From Halomonas sp. SSL-5 (lineage in GTDB: Bacteria > Pseudomonadota > Gammaproteobacteria > Pseudomonadales > Halomonadaceae): a stretch of DNA of 64,000 nucleotides. The notes under the pieces are model-generated. The model was not told where the DNA came from and made no database searches. It saw only the letters and a list, made by a program, of their open reading frames with translations. This document shows positions 1-9,005 of the stretch, piece after piece. The first letter of the stretch is position 1; the number at the start of each line of letters is the position of its first letter. The DNA is taken from the NCBI RefSeq assembly GCF_030708455.1, contig NZ_JAUYWF010000001.1, positions 310,001-374,000 on the forward strand, written 5' to 3'. The position numbers were made by a program, and so were the translations under genes.

Positions 1-675
1 GCGGCCGCGTTCGGGCAGGCGAGTGCCGTAGTCGCCTTCGGTCAGGCGGCGGGTGGCCAGCGCCATGCCGCGGGTGCGCCGCCCCAGCCACCAGGAGAGG
101 CCGCCGGCCAGCAGCAGCGAGGCCAGGCCCAGGGCACCGATGATGATGCCCAGGTTGCGCTGCTGGCGGCTAAGGAAGACGCGCTCCATGCGCGCCACCA
201 GCTGCTCCGGTGGGCGATAGCCGAGGGTGCCGACGTGCTCGCCTCGATGCTCGATGGGCAGCCAGCGCAGGGTGGCGGCCTCCTCGTCGTCGTCCGGCGG
301 CAGGCCGATCACCGGCAGCCCCCCGGCGTCGTGAAGCACGAAGTCCTTGGGATCGCCGAGCTGGCGCTCGATGCCCACCGGGGCCGGGCCGGCGCCGGGC
401 CACAGCTGGTGACGGACCAGGCGGTGCCAGGCGCGGGGCGAGGCGCGCAGCCACTGCCAGTCGCCGCGTCGCGACCACTCCTCGGCGAGTCCCGCGGCGA
501 GGGTCTCGGCACGCTGGGTCTGGGTCTTGTCCAGGTAGTCGAGGAAGCCCTGGTCGAGGCTTCTCGATACCGCCAGGAATACCAGACCGGAGATGGCCAC
601 ATTGACCACCAGGATCACCGCGAACAGCTTGATGCCCAGCCGGGAGATGGCGGGGCGAGGCAGGGTCAGGCGCAT
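1..675 (-). CDS. BaeS-like sensor histidine kinase, N-terminal part (cut by window edge)
   Basis: Only the first 225 residues are in the window; the kinase core lies beyond the left edge. Visible in order are a membrane helix at about residues 12-33, a periplasmic domain containing SLDQGFLDYLDK and RRGDWQWLR (both typical of the BaeS sensor domain), a second helix (about 174-197) and the start of a HAMP domain (RRTRGMALATRRLTEGDYG). BaeS-type kinases sense envelope stress and phosphorylate a response regulator. No regulator gene lies on its 5' side, so the partner is probably beyond the left edge. The ATG at 675 follows a GGCGAG site; an in-frame ATG 12 codons upstream (711) is possible. Membership is clear; BaeS orthology is likely but not certain. 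Confidence 0.75.
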   Translation of the reverse strand, partial: MRLTLPRPAISRLGIKLFAVILVVNVAISGLVFLAVSRSLDQGFLDYLDKTQTQRAETLAAGLAEEWSRRGDWQWLRASPRAWHRLVRHQLWPGAGPAPVGIERQLGDPKDFVLHDAGGLPVIGLPPDDDEEAATLRWLPIEHRGEHVGTLGYRPPEQLVARMERVFLSRQQRNLGIIIGALGLASLLLAGGLSWWLGRRTRGMALATRRLTEGDYGTRLPERGR

Positions 676-769
676 GGTCGTCTCGCCGCGGTAAGGATAG
701 GGCCACAGCATGGCTCGCCGGGATGCAGCCAATGGTCAGCGAATGTGCAAGCGGCGTGCAAGCCGCGAC

Positions 770-1696
770 TCACAGCGTCAGCAAAAACAGGATCAGGGGC
801 GGCGAGAGCAGCGAGAGCAGAAAGCCCGAGACCACCGCCACCGGCACGCAGCCGACCCCGCCATGCTGCTGGATCACCGGCAGGGTGAAGTCCATGGAGG
901 TGGCGCCGCCGTAACCGATGGCCAGGGCCGCATGGCGGTGGATCACCAGCGGGATCAGCACGAAGGCGACCAGCTCACGGGTCAGGTCGTTGAAGAAGGC
1001 GACGGCGCCCAGCGCCGGCCCCAGGGCGTCGCCCACCAGGATGCCCGACAGCGAGTACCAGCCGAAGCCGGCGGCCATGGCCAGCCCCTCGTTCCAGCGC
1101 AGTCCGAGCAGCGGCGCGGCGATCAGGCCGCCGGCGAGGGAGGTGGTGGCCAGGGTCAGGGCGATGGCCAGGCCGTGGTGGTTGAGCAGGATCTGGCGCA
1201 GCGGCATGCCGGAGTTGCGCAGCTGGCAGCCGATCAATGCCAGCAGGACATAGAGCACCCATTCGGCGAGGGTCTCGGCCATGGCGTGCAGCGGCGCCGC
1301 CGACAACCACCCGGCGGCCAGGCCGAGCGTCACGCCGAGCACCACTACCCCCACCAGGGCCAGGGAGCCGGCCATGGCGGCGAGCTTGCTGGTCGGCGCC
1401 CCGGGCACCACGCGAGAGGGGTCTGTGGTCAGCCTCAGGCGGCATGACAGCCACCACAACCCCGCCAGGTTGCAGGCCGAGGTCAGCACGAACAGCGTCA
1501 GCGCCTGTCCGCCCATGCGCGACAGCTGGCCGGCGAGGTTCTCGAGGCCGGCCAGGCCGAACCCCATCAGCAGCAGGATGAGATAGACGGAGGCGTTGAC
1601 CCCCTGGTTGATCGCCGCCAGCACGGCGGGGTGTCGCACCGGTACCAGGTAACCCAGCACCAGGGGCAGCAGCACGATCAGCAGGCCGCTCAGCAT
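770..1696 (-). CDS. lysO: LysO-family (DUF340) lysine exporter-like membrane protein
   Basis: This 308-residue protein is almost entirely hydrophobic. It starts MLSGLLIVLLPLVLGYLVP and has about eight to ten membrane segments, close to the length of E. coli LysO/YbjE (299 aa). LysO exports L-lysine and the toxic analogue thialysine across the inner membrane. Family features visible are the N-terminal helix with a conserved GY and the C-terminal half carrying GFGWYSLSG and EL residues in a membrane context. The ATG at 1696 has GGGAG upstream; a longer in-frame reading to 1774 has no good ribosome site. It stands alone between the kinase and a DUF3108 gene. Substrate is inferred from family only. 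Confidence 0.75.
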   Translation of the reverse strand: MLSGLLIVLLPLVLGYLVPVRHPAVLAAINQGVNASVYLILLLMGFGLAGLENLAGQLSRMGGQALTLFVLTSACNLAGLWWLSCRLRLTTDPSRVVPGAPTSKLAAMAGSLALVGVVVLGVTLGLAAGWLSAAPLHAMAETLAEWVLYVLLALIGCQLRNSGMPLRQILLNHHGLAIALTLATTSLAGGLIAAPLLGLRWNEGLAMAAGFGWYSLSGILVGDALGPALGAVAFFNDLTRELVAFVLIPLVIHRHAALAIGYGGATSMDFTLPVIQQHGGVGCVPVAVVSGFLLSLLSPPLILFLLTL

Positions 1697-1782
1697 GGAG
1701 ACTCCCTTCCCTCTGTGGCCGCTTCGGGGCGGCGAGAAAGCGGCTACTCTAGCAGCCGCCGAGGACCTCCCCAAGCGGGTGG

Positions 1783-2529
1783 CTACTCCTGCACGCTGAG
1801 TTCGCTGAGTGCCAGGTGGCTGCGGCGTTCGCCGCCGCGGTGGTAGTCCACCGAGAGCAGCAGGCCCGGCACCTCGGGATGGAAGTGGAACACCAGCCGG
1901 CGATCGGGCTTGTCGGCCTCCCTGGCCTCCACCGTCAGCGCCTCGAAGGTGCCTGCGGGCAGGGTGACCCGCGAGCGGCCCTGGGCTTGGACCCTGAGGG
2001 CCTCCTCGCGCCCCTTGTGATCCAGGTAGCGGATATCGCAGGCGCTGGCGGCGCAGTCGCCATCGATGATGCGACGCGAGAGCGCGAAGAGTGCCGTCTG
2101 GCGATCCGGCAGGCCGGTCAGCCTGTCGCTGGAGAGGCTGTAGCTGTCGCCCACCCCCAGCAGCATATAGCCGCTGGCGTAATAGACGGCCTGGATGCCC
2201 TCGTCCTCCAGCAGGAAGCGGCTGCGCTCGCTGCCGCGGGCGACGCGGATGCCGGTTTCCATCAGGCTCTCCCAGTAGTCGCCCTCATGGGACAGTCGAT
2301 GGTCGACATAGGCCGCCGGCCAGCCCTTGACCTCCAGGCGGTAGCGCGCCGTGAAGGGACGCGGCGCAATCGAGGCGGTGGCCTCGCGATTCTCGACGCT
2401 GCGCTGGGTGGGTCCCGGTGCCGCCGGCGCATCGGCCACCGCCAGCAGCGGCAGGCAGGCGAACAGCCAGGGAACGAGGCGGGCCATCGGGCCACTGGGC
2501 CGAGACCGCGGTGGGGCTCGCTTGGGCAT
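1783..2529 (-). CDS. DUF3108 domain secreted protein
   Basis: A 248-residue protein with an Arg-rich start, then a hydrophobic segment (MARLVPWLFACLPLLAVADA) that looks like a signal peptide. The rest matches the DUF3108 pattern: a beta-rich domain beginning PRPFTARYRLEVKG, with YWESLMETG and a late TLPAGTFEALTVE segment. The family is periplasmic and of unknown function; a lipid- or cell-wall-related binding role has been suggested from its beta-sandwich fold. The ATG at 2529 follows GGAGAG with good spacing; starting at the internal Met (2487) would give a tidier signal peptide. It is separated from pncB by 127 bases with no clear signal. Confidence 0.7.
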   Translation of the reverse strand: MPKRAPPRSRPSGPMARLVPWLFACLPLLAVADAPAAPGPTQRSVENREATASIAPRPFTARYRLEVKGWPAAYVDHRLSHEGDYWESLMETGIRVARGSERSRFLLEDEGIQAVYYASGYMLLGVGDSYSLSSDRLTGLPDRQTALFALSRRIIDGDCAASACDIRYLDHKGREEALRVQAQGRSRVTLPAGTFEALTVEAREADKPDRRLVFHFHPEVPGLLLSVDYHRGGERRSHLALSELSVQE

Positions 2530-2656
2530 GGTCGCTCTCCGTCGCGGGAACCGGGCTGGGCCGACATGGCCCGTGGCGTATGAGGCCAGCGCCTGCCCGG
2601 AGGTTCCCCATTACCCGACGATGCCACATTTCCACCGCCGTTGGCAGGCGCGGGCG

Positions 2657-4030
2657 TCAGCTGCGCGAGCGCAGGCGCTCGAGGGCAGGGGAGAGCGCGA
2701 CTGGATAGTCGGCGTGGCCGGCCTCCAGGCGCAGCAGGCACGCCGGCATGCAGCGCAGGGCGTCGGCAACCCGCTCCCGGGCACCCTCGGCGAGGGCCAT
2801 CTCGTCGTCTGCCACCCGGCCGTTGCGCACCATCGGACGCAGCAGCGCCTCGCCCTCGATGCCGGGCTCGTCGCGCAGGGCGATGATGTCGCCGGCGTAG
2901 CGACCCTCGCCGTCGCGGCGACGGTAGAGCTGCTTGGGGCAGGGCAGGTTGATCTTGCCCGGCGAGTGCTTGAGCCGCGGGGTGTCGGCGTACTCCACCA
3001 GCTTGTAGGAGAGGTCGATGACCGGCGCATCCGAGGAGACGCCCATCTCGGTGCCGACGCCGAAGGCGTCGATGGGCGCGCCGGCCGCGACCAGCTTCGC
3101 GATCTTCCACTCGTCCAGGCCGCTGCTGGCGACGACCTTCACCTCGGGATATCCCGCGGCGTCGAGCAGCGAGCGTGCCTCCCGGGCCAGTGCACCCAGG
3201 TCGCCGGAGTCGAGGCGGATGGCGCCGACGCGCATCTCGGGGTCGGCGTCCATCAAGGCGATCACCTTGGTCACGCCGGCCGGGGTGTCGTGGGTATCCA
3301 CCAGCAGGGTGGTGCCGGGGTAGTGGCGGGCGAAGGCGGCGAAGGCGGCCTCCTCGTCGTCGTGGGCCAGCACGTAGCTGTGGGCCATGGTGCCGGAGAG
3401 CGGCATGTCGTGGCGCAGCCCGCCGAGCACGTTGCTGGTGCCGGCCAGGCCCGCGGTGCGATAGGCGCGCACCCCGCGCACCGCGGCGTCGGTTCCGTGC
3501 ATGCGGCGCAGGCCGAAGTCCATCACCGGGCGGTCCCCGGCTGCGAGCACCACACGCACCGCCTTGGAGGCGATCACCGTCTCCAGCTGCACCAGGTTCA
3601 TCACCAGGCTCTCGAGCAGCTGCGCCTCGGCGAGGGGGGCGTCCACCTCCATGAAGGGCTCGTTCTCGAATACCGGCGTGCCCTCCAGCAGCGTCCAGAT
3701 ATCCCCCGTGAAACGCCACTGGCCGAGCCAGGCGAGGAAGTCATCGCGGAACTGCCCGGTGTCGGCGAGGCTGGCCAGGTGGGTGTCGTTGAAGCGCAGC
3801 CGCGTGGCCAGCTCGGCGGCGTACTGCTGGCCGCAGGCGAGCATGAAGCGGCGCGTCTCGGGCAGGCGGCGGTAGAACAGGCTGAAGGTGGCGCGCGCCT
3901 GCATGCCTTCGGCCCAGTAGGCCTGGAGCATGGTGAGCTGGTAGAGGTCGGTGAGCAGCGCCAGGTCGTCGTCCTGGACGGCATAGGGCGGGAGGGCATG
4001 TGGGGGGAGGGTGCCGGACGCCTGGGTCAT
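2657..4030 (-). CDS. pncB: Nicotinate phosphoribosyltransferase
   Basis: A 457-residue enzyme converting nicotinate and PRPP (with ATP) to nicotinate mononucleotide in the NAD salvage pathway, in the cytosol. Recognisable segments are LLTDLYQLTMLQAYW at the N-terminus, the VMDFGLRRMHG loop, SNVLGG, DTHDT, the IRLDSGDLGALAREAR phosphate-binding region and GVGTEM. Length fits the type with a C-terminal extension. It overlaps pncA by four bases (ATGA), so the two are translationally coupled and make a nicotinamide-to-NAMN module. The start at 4030 is fixed by that overlap. Identification is secure. Confidence 0.93.
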   Translation of the reverse strand: MTQASGTLPPHALPPYAVQDDDLALLTDLYQLTMLQAYWAEGMQARATFSLFYRRLPETRRFMLACGQQYAAELATRLRFNDTHLASLADTGQFRDDFLAWLGQWRFTGDIWTLLEGTPVFENEPFMEVDAPLAEAQLLESLVMNLVQLETVIASKAVRVVLAAGDRPVMDFGLRRMHGTDAAVRGVRAYRTAGLAGTSNVLGGLRHDMPLSGTMAHSYVLAHDDEEAAFAAFARHYPGTTLLVDTHDTPAGVTKVIALMDADPEMRVGAIRLDSGDLGALAREARSLLDAAGYPEVKVVASSGLDEWKIAKLVAAGAPIDAFGVGTEMGVSSDAPVIDLSYKLVEYADTPRLKHSPGKINLPCPKQLYRRRDGEGRYAGDIIALRDEPGIEGEALLRPMVRNGRVADDEMALAEGARERVADALRCMPACLLRLEAGHADYPVALSPALERLRSRS

Positions 4031-4605
4031 GAGCGCGCCTCGCCGTCGATCGCCACGCCGGCATCGCGGAGCTCGTCGAGGACCGCCGCCATGCCCTGCG
4101 GGTCCACCGCGGCGGTGAGCGGCGCCAGCAGCAGGGTGGTGAAGCCCTCGCGACGGGCCTCCAGGGCGGTGGCCTGAACACAGACATCCAGTGCCAGGCC
4201 GCAGACGATCACCCGCTCGATACCGCGGCCGCGCAGGTAGCCGCCGAGCCCGGTGGCCTCGAAGGCCGAGTAGGCGTCGGCATCGAAGGCGCAGGCCTTG
4301 CTGACGCGGATGGCATCATCGGGCAGTGCCAGGTCGGGATGGAAGGCCGCCCCCGGGGTGTCCTGCACGCAGTGCTCCGGCCAGGGGCCGCCGCGATGGG
4401 CAAAGCTCACATGGTCCACCGGGTGCCAGTCCCGGGAGGCGATCACCGGGGCGCCGGCGGCACGGGCCGCGGCGATCTCGGCGTTGATGCCCGGCACCAG
4501 GGCGGCGCCGCCGGCCACCGCCAGGGCGCCGCCCTCGCAGAAGTCGTTCTGCATGTCGACGACCAGCAGGGCGTCGTCGGGGCCGTACTCCACGTTCATG
4601 CGCAT
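4027..4605 (-). CDS. pncA: Nicotinamidase
   Basis: A 192-residue isochorismatase-fold hydrolase that deamidates nicotinamide to nicotinate, feeding the downstream pncB. The catalytic triad is visible as Asp17 (VVDMQNDF), Lys103 (VSKACAFDADAYSAF) and Cys142 (CGLALDVCVQATA). Metal ligands are in SRDWHPVDHVSF (Asp59, His61, His65). The ATG at 4605 has GAGGAGGT five bases upstream, a strong ribosome site; an ATG two codons later is less well placed. It is the first gene of the pncA-pncB pair. Confidence 0.93.
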   Translation of the reverse strand: MRMNVEYGPDDALLVVDMQNDFCEGGALAVAGGAALVPGINAEIAAARAAGAPVIASRDWHPVDHVSFAHRGGPWPEHCVQDTPGAAFHPDLALPDDAIRVSKACAFDADAYSAFEATGLGGYLRGRGIERVIVCGLALDVCVQATALEARREGFTTLLLAPLTAAVDPQGMAAVLDELRDAGVAIDGEARS

Positions 4606-4683
4606 CGCCTACCTCCTCGCAGGGTGTCGTGTTCTCCTGCCTTCAGCGTAAGGCCTTCCCGGGGCTTGTGACAGGGGCGGGGC

Positions 4684-5619
4684 TCAGTAGCCGGCGTCCG
4701 GGTCGACGGTGGCCTGGGGCTCGCCGGCCGCGAAGGCGCGCAGCGCCTCGGCCACCTGGTCCAGCGCCGCGCCGAGCGGCGTGGGCCCGGCCATGTGCGG
4801 GGTCACCCACACTCGCGGATGTCCCCACAGCGGGCTCGCCGCGGGCAGCGGCTCCGCGGGGAAGGCATCGAGCAGCGCGCCGCGCAGCCGACCCTCGGCC
4901 TCGCCCTCCCCGAGGGCATCGAGCAGGGCGGCCTCGTCGATCAGGGTGCCGCGCCCGGGATTGATCAGGCTGGCACCCTCGGGCAGCCGGGCGAGGGCCT
5001 CGGCGTCGATGATGTGCCGGGTGGCCGGGGTGTCGGGCAGCAGCAGCACCAGGCTCTTCACACGGCCGAGCAGTGCCGCGAGGCCATCATCGCCGTGGTG
5101 GCAGGTGATGCCTTCCAGGGACTTGGGTGAGCGGCTCCAGCCATGCACCGGGAAGCCGTCGGTGGCGATCATGGCCGCGACCCTGGCGCCGATGGCGCCG
5201 AGGCCCAGCACCCCCACCGGCCAGTCGGCCTTGTCCACCGGGGCGTGCTCGTGCCACTGCCGCACGTGCTGCTGGCGACGGTAGCGGTCGAAGTCGCGCT
5301 GGAAGTGCAGCAGGCCGTAGCGAACATAGTCGCCGATGGGCTCCGCCATGCCGGCGTCGCGCAGCTTGACGATGGGCACGCCCGCGGGCAGCCCGGGGTT
5401 GTTGAGCAGGGCATCCACGCCGGCGCCCAGGTTGACGATCCCCTTGAGGGCCAGGGGCTCGCTCAGCAGGGATTCGGGGGGCTTCCACGCCGCCAGGTAG
5501 TCGGCCTCGCGGCGCCTCTCGGCCGGCGCTGCACTGGTGAAGATATCGGCCTCTGGCAGGCGCTCGGCGAGGGCCTCCTGCCAGCGTTCGGCGTCGTCGA
5601 TATGGACCAATACCTTCAT
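4684..5619 (-). CDS. ghrA: Glyoxylate/hydroxypyruvate reductase A
   Basis: A 311-residue D-2-hydroxyacid dehydrogenase, the same size as E. coli GhrA (312 aa). It reduces glyoxylate and hydroxypyruvate with NADPH in the cytosol. Visible are the Rossmann motif VGVLGLGAIGARVA, the substrate Arg in LLPDTPATRHIID/LINPGRGTLIDE, and the C-terminal WVTPHMAGPT catalytic His. The ATG at 5619 has GGGAGG upstream. The reading frame stays open far beyond this point, but the extension is not protein-like. It is divergent from doeA across a 277-base gap. Confidence 0.88.
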   Translation of the reverse strand: MKVLVHIDDAERWQEALAERLPEADIFTSAAPAERRREADYLAAWKPPESLLSEPLALKGIVNLGAGVDALLNNPGLPAGVPIVKLRDAGMAEPIGDYVRYGLLHFQRDFDRYRRQQHVRQWHEHAPVDKADWPVGVLGLGAIGARVAAMIATDGFPVHGWSRSPKSLEGITCHHGDDGLAALLGRVKSLVLLLPDTPATRHIIDAEALARLPEGASLINPGRGTLIDEAALLDALGEGEAEGRLRGALLDAFPAEPLPAASPLWGHPRVWVTPHMAGPTPLGAALDQVAEALRAFAAGEPQATVDPDAGY

Positions 5620-5896
5620 GTTTCCTCCCGGGCGTCGTGATGGTCCCATCATCCCGGGCCCGGGTCTCGCGAACAAGCCCGCCCTCCCGGTGTCCTGCAC
5701 ATCAGGAAATGCTTGACCGGCTACCGTGGGTTGGCAGTAACCTCCCGCTATGGGGGTCCTCCCCCACTGCCTGGTGCAGCTGAGTGGCCCGTAGCCTGCG
5801 GCCCGTTCAGGCATTCGACAGTGATCGTGACCCTGGCCCCGGCCTTCTCCTCGTCGAGAGGGCCATTTTCTTGATGTTGCTTTGGCGAGTGGCCCA
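5620..5896. other. Divergent ghrA/doeA intergenic region
   Basis: These 277 bases should hold the promoters of ghrA (leftward) and the ectoine-degradation genes (rightward). A TGGGGG/CCCCCA hairpin lies at 5751-5766. A TTGACC at 5713 has no convincing -10 partner at the right spacing. No DoeX-type operator could be defined by eye. Confidence 0.4.
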
Positions 5897-7096
5897 ATGA
5901 CCCAGGTAAACCTGCCCTTCACTCGTGAGGAATATGCCACCCGGCTGTGGAAGGTCCGCGCCGAGATGGCGAGTCGGGGCATCGATGTGCTGATCGTCAG
6001 CGACCCCTCCAACATGGCCTGGCTCACGGGCTACGATGGCTGGTCGTTCTATGTGCACCAGTGCGTGCTGGTCGGTCTGGAGGGTGAGCCGGTGTGGTAT
6101 GGCCGGCGCATGGATGCCAACGGGGCGTTGCGCACCTGCTGGATCGATGCGGACAACATCACCTACTACCCGGATTACTACGTCCAGAACCCCGACATGC
6201 ACCCCATGGAGTACCTGGCCCAGTCGATCATGCCCGATCGCGGCTGGCACCAGGGCGTGGTCGGTATGGAGATGGACAACTACTACTTCTCCGCCAAGGC
6301 CTACCAGAGCCTGCTGCGCGAGCTGCCCCACGCCCGCTTCATGGACGCCAACGCCCTGGTCAACTGGTGCCGCGCGATCAAGTCGCCCCAGGAGATCGAG
6401 TACATGCGCGTCGCGGCGAAGATCGTCGAGGGCATGCACTCGCGGATCCTCGAGGTGATCGAGCCCGGCCTGCCCAAGAGCAAGCTGGTCTCCGAGATCT
6501 ACCGGGTGGCGATCGAGGGGTGGCGAGACGAGCGCGGCCGGGTGTTCGGCGGCGACTATCCGGCCATCGTACCGATGCTGCCTACCGGCAAGGACGCTGC
6601 CGCGCCCCACCTGACCTGGGACGATACGCCGTTTCGCAAGGGGGAGGGCACCTTCTTCGAGATCGCCGGGGTCTACAAGCGCTACCATGCGCCGATGTCG
6701 CGCACGGTCTTCCTGGGTCGGCCGCCCCAGGAGTTCATTCGCGCCGAGTCGGCCCTGCTCGAGGGCATCGAGCGTGGCCTGGAGGTGGCCAGGCCCGGCA
6801 ACCGCACCGCGGACATCGCCATGGCGCTGGGCGCGGCCATGGACAAGTACGGCTTCGACCGTGGCGGCGCCCGCTGCGGCTACCCCATCGGCATCAGCTA
6901 CCCGCCGGACTGGGGCGAGCGCACCATGAGCCTGCGCCCCTCCGACGAGACCATCCTGCAGCCGGGCATGACCTTCCACTTCATGCCGGGCCTGTGGGAG
7001 GACGACTGGGGCCTGGAGATCACCGAGAGCATCCTGATCACCGAGACGGGCTGCGAGACCCTGGCCGACTTCCCGCGCCAGCTCTTCGTGCGCTGA
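5897..7096 (+). CDS. doeA: Ectoine hydrolase DoeA
   Basis: A 399-residue M24 (creatinase/prolidase-like) enzyme that opens the ectoine ring to N-acetyl-L-2,4-diaminobutyrate, the first step of ectoine breakdown in the cytosol. Recognisable are the N-terminal domain (REEYATRLWKVRAEM, DPSNMAWLTGYDGWSFYVHQ) and the C-terminal pita-bread fold. Length equals the Halomonas elongata protein as I recall it. The ATG at 5897 (MTQVNLPFTREEY) is preferred over an in-frame TTG five codons upstream. It is followed by doeB and doeX in the same direction, but a 227-base gap precedes doeB. Confidence 0.93.
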   Translation: MTQVNLPFTREEYATRLWKVRAEMASRGIDVLIVSDPSNMAWLTGYDGWSFYVHQCVLVGLEGEPVWYGRRMDANGALRTCWIDADNITYYPDYYVQNPDMHPMEYLAQSIMPDRGWHQGVVGMEMDNYYFSAKAYQSLLRELPHARFMDANALVNWCRAIKSPQEIEYMRVAAKIVEGMHSRILEVIEPGLPKSKLVSEIYRVAIEGWRDERGRVFGGDYPAIVPMLPTGKDAAAPHLTWDDTPFRKGEGTFFEIAGVYKRYHAPMSRTVFLGRPPQEFIRAESALLEGIERGLEVARPGNRTADIAMALGAAMDKYGFDRGGARCGYPIGISYPPDWGERTMSLRPSDETILQPGMTFHFMPGLWEDDWGLEITESILITETGCETLADFPRQLFVR

Positions 7097-7117
7097 CAGG
7101 ATGCGATAACCACCACA

Positions 7118-7222
7118 GCGAGGGGCGCCGGGGACAGGCCGGAGGGGAGGTCCGAGGACCAGGGACGGCCGAGGTAGCGCCCAGGGACGGGTCCACAGCG
7201 CCTCCCCGCAGGCTTGTCACCG
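7118..7222. repeat. GC-rich hairpin-containing intergenic element, possible dispersed repeat
   Basis: The gap between doeA and doeB is unusually long for an operon (227 bases). Most of it is a purine-biased GC-rich block with small hairpins, for example GGTCC-GA-GGACC near 7150. It has no open frame. It resembles dispersed intergenic repeats of halomonads, but no second copy was seen in this window, so the call rests on composition and position. Confidence 0.3.
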
Positions 7223-7323
7223 GTAAAGCCACGAGCGACCCTCGAAGATCTGTCGCCAGATTAGCCCCGAGTGGCATTAGGGCCAGCATGCCGACGCCAT
7301 ATGAGAACAAGGAGAGGTACACC

Positions 7324-8337
7324 ATGACCAAGCGTCCCAGCCCCATCAGCGCCACCGTCGACTTCGACGCCGATGGCGTCCAGCACGGCTTCCTCAAGCT
7401 GCCCATCTCGGTGGACGACTCCGCCTGGGGGGCGGTGATGATCCCGGTGACCGTGGTCAGGAACGGCGAGGGGCCCACCGCGCTGCTCACCGGCGGCAAC
7501 CACGGCGACGAGTACGAGGGCATCACCTCGCTGCTCAAGCTGTCGAGCGAGCTCAAGGCCGAGGAGGTCACAGGCCGGGTGATCATCGTGCCCTGCATGA
7601 ACACCCCGGCGGTGATGGCCGGCAAGCGCACCTCCGGGCTCGACGGCGGCAACCTCAACCGCAGCTTCCCCGGTGACCCCGACGGCAGCGTGACCGAGAA
7701 GATCGCCGACTACTTCACCCGGGTGATGGTGCCCATGTGCGACGTGGTGCTCGACCTGCACTCCGGCGGACGCACCCTGGACATCATCCCCTTCGGTGCC
7801 TCCCACGTGCTCGATGACCCCGAGCAGCAGCGCCAGGCGCTGGAAGGCGCCAAGGCCTTCGGTGCCCCCTACGCCATGATGATGTTCGAGCTCGACGCCG
7901 CCGCGCTCTTCGACACTGCGGTGGAGAGCCAGGGCAAGATCTTCGTGGCCACCGAACTGGGCGGCGGCGGCACCTCCACCCCCGAGAGCATGGCGATCAC
8001 CGAGCGCGGCGTGCGCAACTTCCTGATCCACTACGGCCTGGTGGCCGGCGAGGTGGAGATGCCCGACGCCCCCCAGGTCTACCTCGACATGCCCGATGCC
8101 AGCTGCTATGTGCAGAGCGAACACTCCGGCGTGCTGGAGCTCTGCCACGCCCTGGGCGAGCGGGTCGAGGAGGGCGAGGTGGTGGCCCGGGTCTACGACA
8201 TGACCCGCAGTGGCACCGCCCCGGTGGCGTATCACGCCGCGCGTAGCGGGGTGCTGGCGGCGCGGCGCCATCCGGCACGGGTCAACATGGGCGACACCAT
8301 CGCGGTGATCGCCGATATCGTCGACTCCCTGGGATGA
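7324..8337 (+). CDS. doeB: N-alpha-acetyl-L-2,4-diaminobutyrate deacetylase DoeB
   Basis: A 337-residue zinc hydrolase of the succinylglutamate desuccinylase/aspartoacylase (M14-like) family. It removes the acetyl group from N-alpha-acetyl-diaminobutyrate made by DoeA, giving L-2,4-diaminobutyrate. Zinc ligands are visible in TGGNHGDEYEG (His, Glu) and VVLDLHSGGR (His); substrate-binding residues are in DGGNLNRSFPG. The ATG at 7324 follows AAGGAGAGG at ideal spacing; the open frame extends upstream but without coding character. doeX begins 16 bases after its stop. Confidence 0.93.
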   Translation: MTKRPSPISATVDFDADGVQHGFLKLPISVDDSAWGAVMIPVTVVRNGEGPTALLTGGNHGDEYEGITSLLKLSSELKAEEVTGRVIIVPCMNTPAVMAGKRTSGLDGGNLNRSFPGDPDGSVTEKIADYFTRVMVPMCDVVLDLHSGGRTLDIIPFGASHVLDDPEQQRQALEGAKAFGAPYAMMMFELDAAALFDTAVESQGKIFVATELGGGGTSTPESMAITERGVRNFLIHYGLVAGEVEMPDAPQVYLDMPDASCYVQSEHSGVLELCHALGERVEEGEVVARVYDMTRSGTAPVAYHAARSGVLAARRHPARVNMGDTIAVIADIVDSLG

Positions 8338-8353
8338 GGCGGCCGACATCGCG

Positions 8354-8830
8354 ATGAAACTCGACCGCTACGACCTGAAGATCCTCGAGATCCTCTCCCA
8401 CGATGGGCGCATCACCAAGTCCAGGCTGGCCGAGGCGATCAACCTCTCGGTCAGCCCCTGCTGGGAACGGGTACGCCGGCTGGAGAAGGCCGGCATCATC
8501 GAGGGCTACAGCGCCCGCATCAACGCCGCGGCGCTGGTGCGGCGCACCCCGGTGTGGGTGCAGATCGAGCTCAAGGCCCACAACGCCGAGAGCTTCGCCC
8601 GCTTCGAGGCACTGGTACAGGAGACCCCCGAGGTCACAGAGTGCGTCGCCGTGGGCGGCGGCGTCGACTACCTGATCAAGGTCGAGGCCGACTCCATCGA
8701 CGCCTATCAGCGCCTGATCGATGCCTGGCTCACCGGCGATGCCGGCATCGAGCGCTACTTCACCTATATCGTCACCAAGAGCGTCAAGCGCCCCGCCCCG
8801 GGGTTCTCCCGCGACGACTTCGTCGGCTGA
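8354..8830 (+). CDS. doeX: Lrp/AsnC-family regulator DoeX
   Basis: A 158-residue regulator with an N-terminal winged helix-turn-helix (LDRYDLKILEILSHDGRITKSRLAEAINLSVSPCWERVRRLEKAGII) and a C-terminal RAM/AsnC ligand domain. In Halomonas, DoeX is linked to the doeAB operon and binds near it; in this family an amino-acid-like pathway intermediate is the usual effector. It follows doeB by 16 bases, so it is probably cotranscribed. The next gene starts 175 bases later. Confidence 0.92.
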   Translation: MKLDRYDLKILEILSHDGRITKSRLAEAINLSVSPCWERVRRLEKAGIIEGYSARINAAALVRRTPVWVQIELKAHNAESFARFEALVQETPEVTECVAVGGGVDYLIKVEADSIDAYQRLIDAWLTGDAGIERYFTYIVTKSVKRPAPGFSRDDFVG

Positions 8831-9005
8831 ATCCATGCCTCTGCGCGAGTAGACCGTTGAAGGGCGCTGGACGCCTGCTGACTAAACTGGTAACTAATAG
8901 GTTGGGCGAAAGCCCACTGGCCGGGCGATCTATCCGGCACCGCGACTAGCCGGACGAGATGCAGTCCCCACGCAATACCCGGATCGCCTGACGAGAGAGA
9001 CGACG

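Noticed and set aside
4648..4672. GTAAGG-N16-GAC match between pncA and ghrA
   Set aside because: It points rightward, antisense to ghrA, far from the regulon. About 0.5 such matches are expected by chance in the window.
6094..7323. Long open frame leading into doeB
   Set aside because: It overlaps doeA in another frame; high GC keeps alternative frames open. doeB has a good start at 7324.
8831..9005. Small TGGGC/GCCCA hairpin after doeX as a terminator
   Set aside because: The stem is short and has no T-run.
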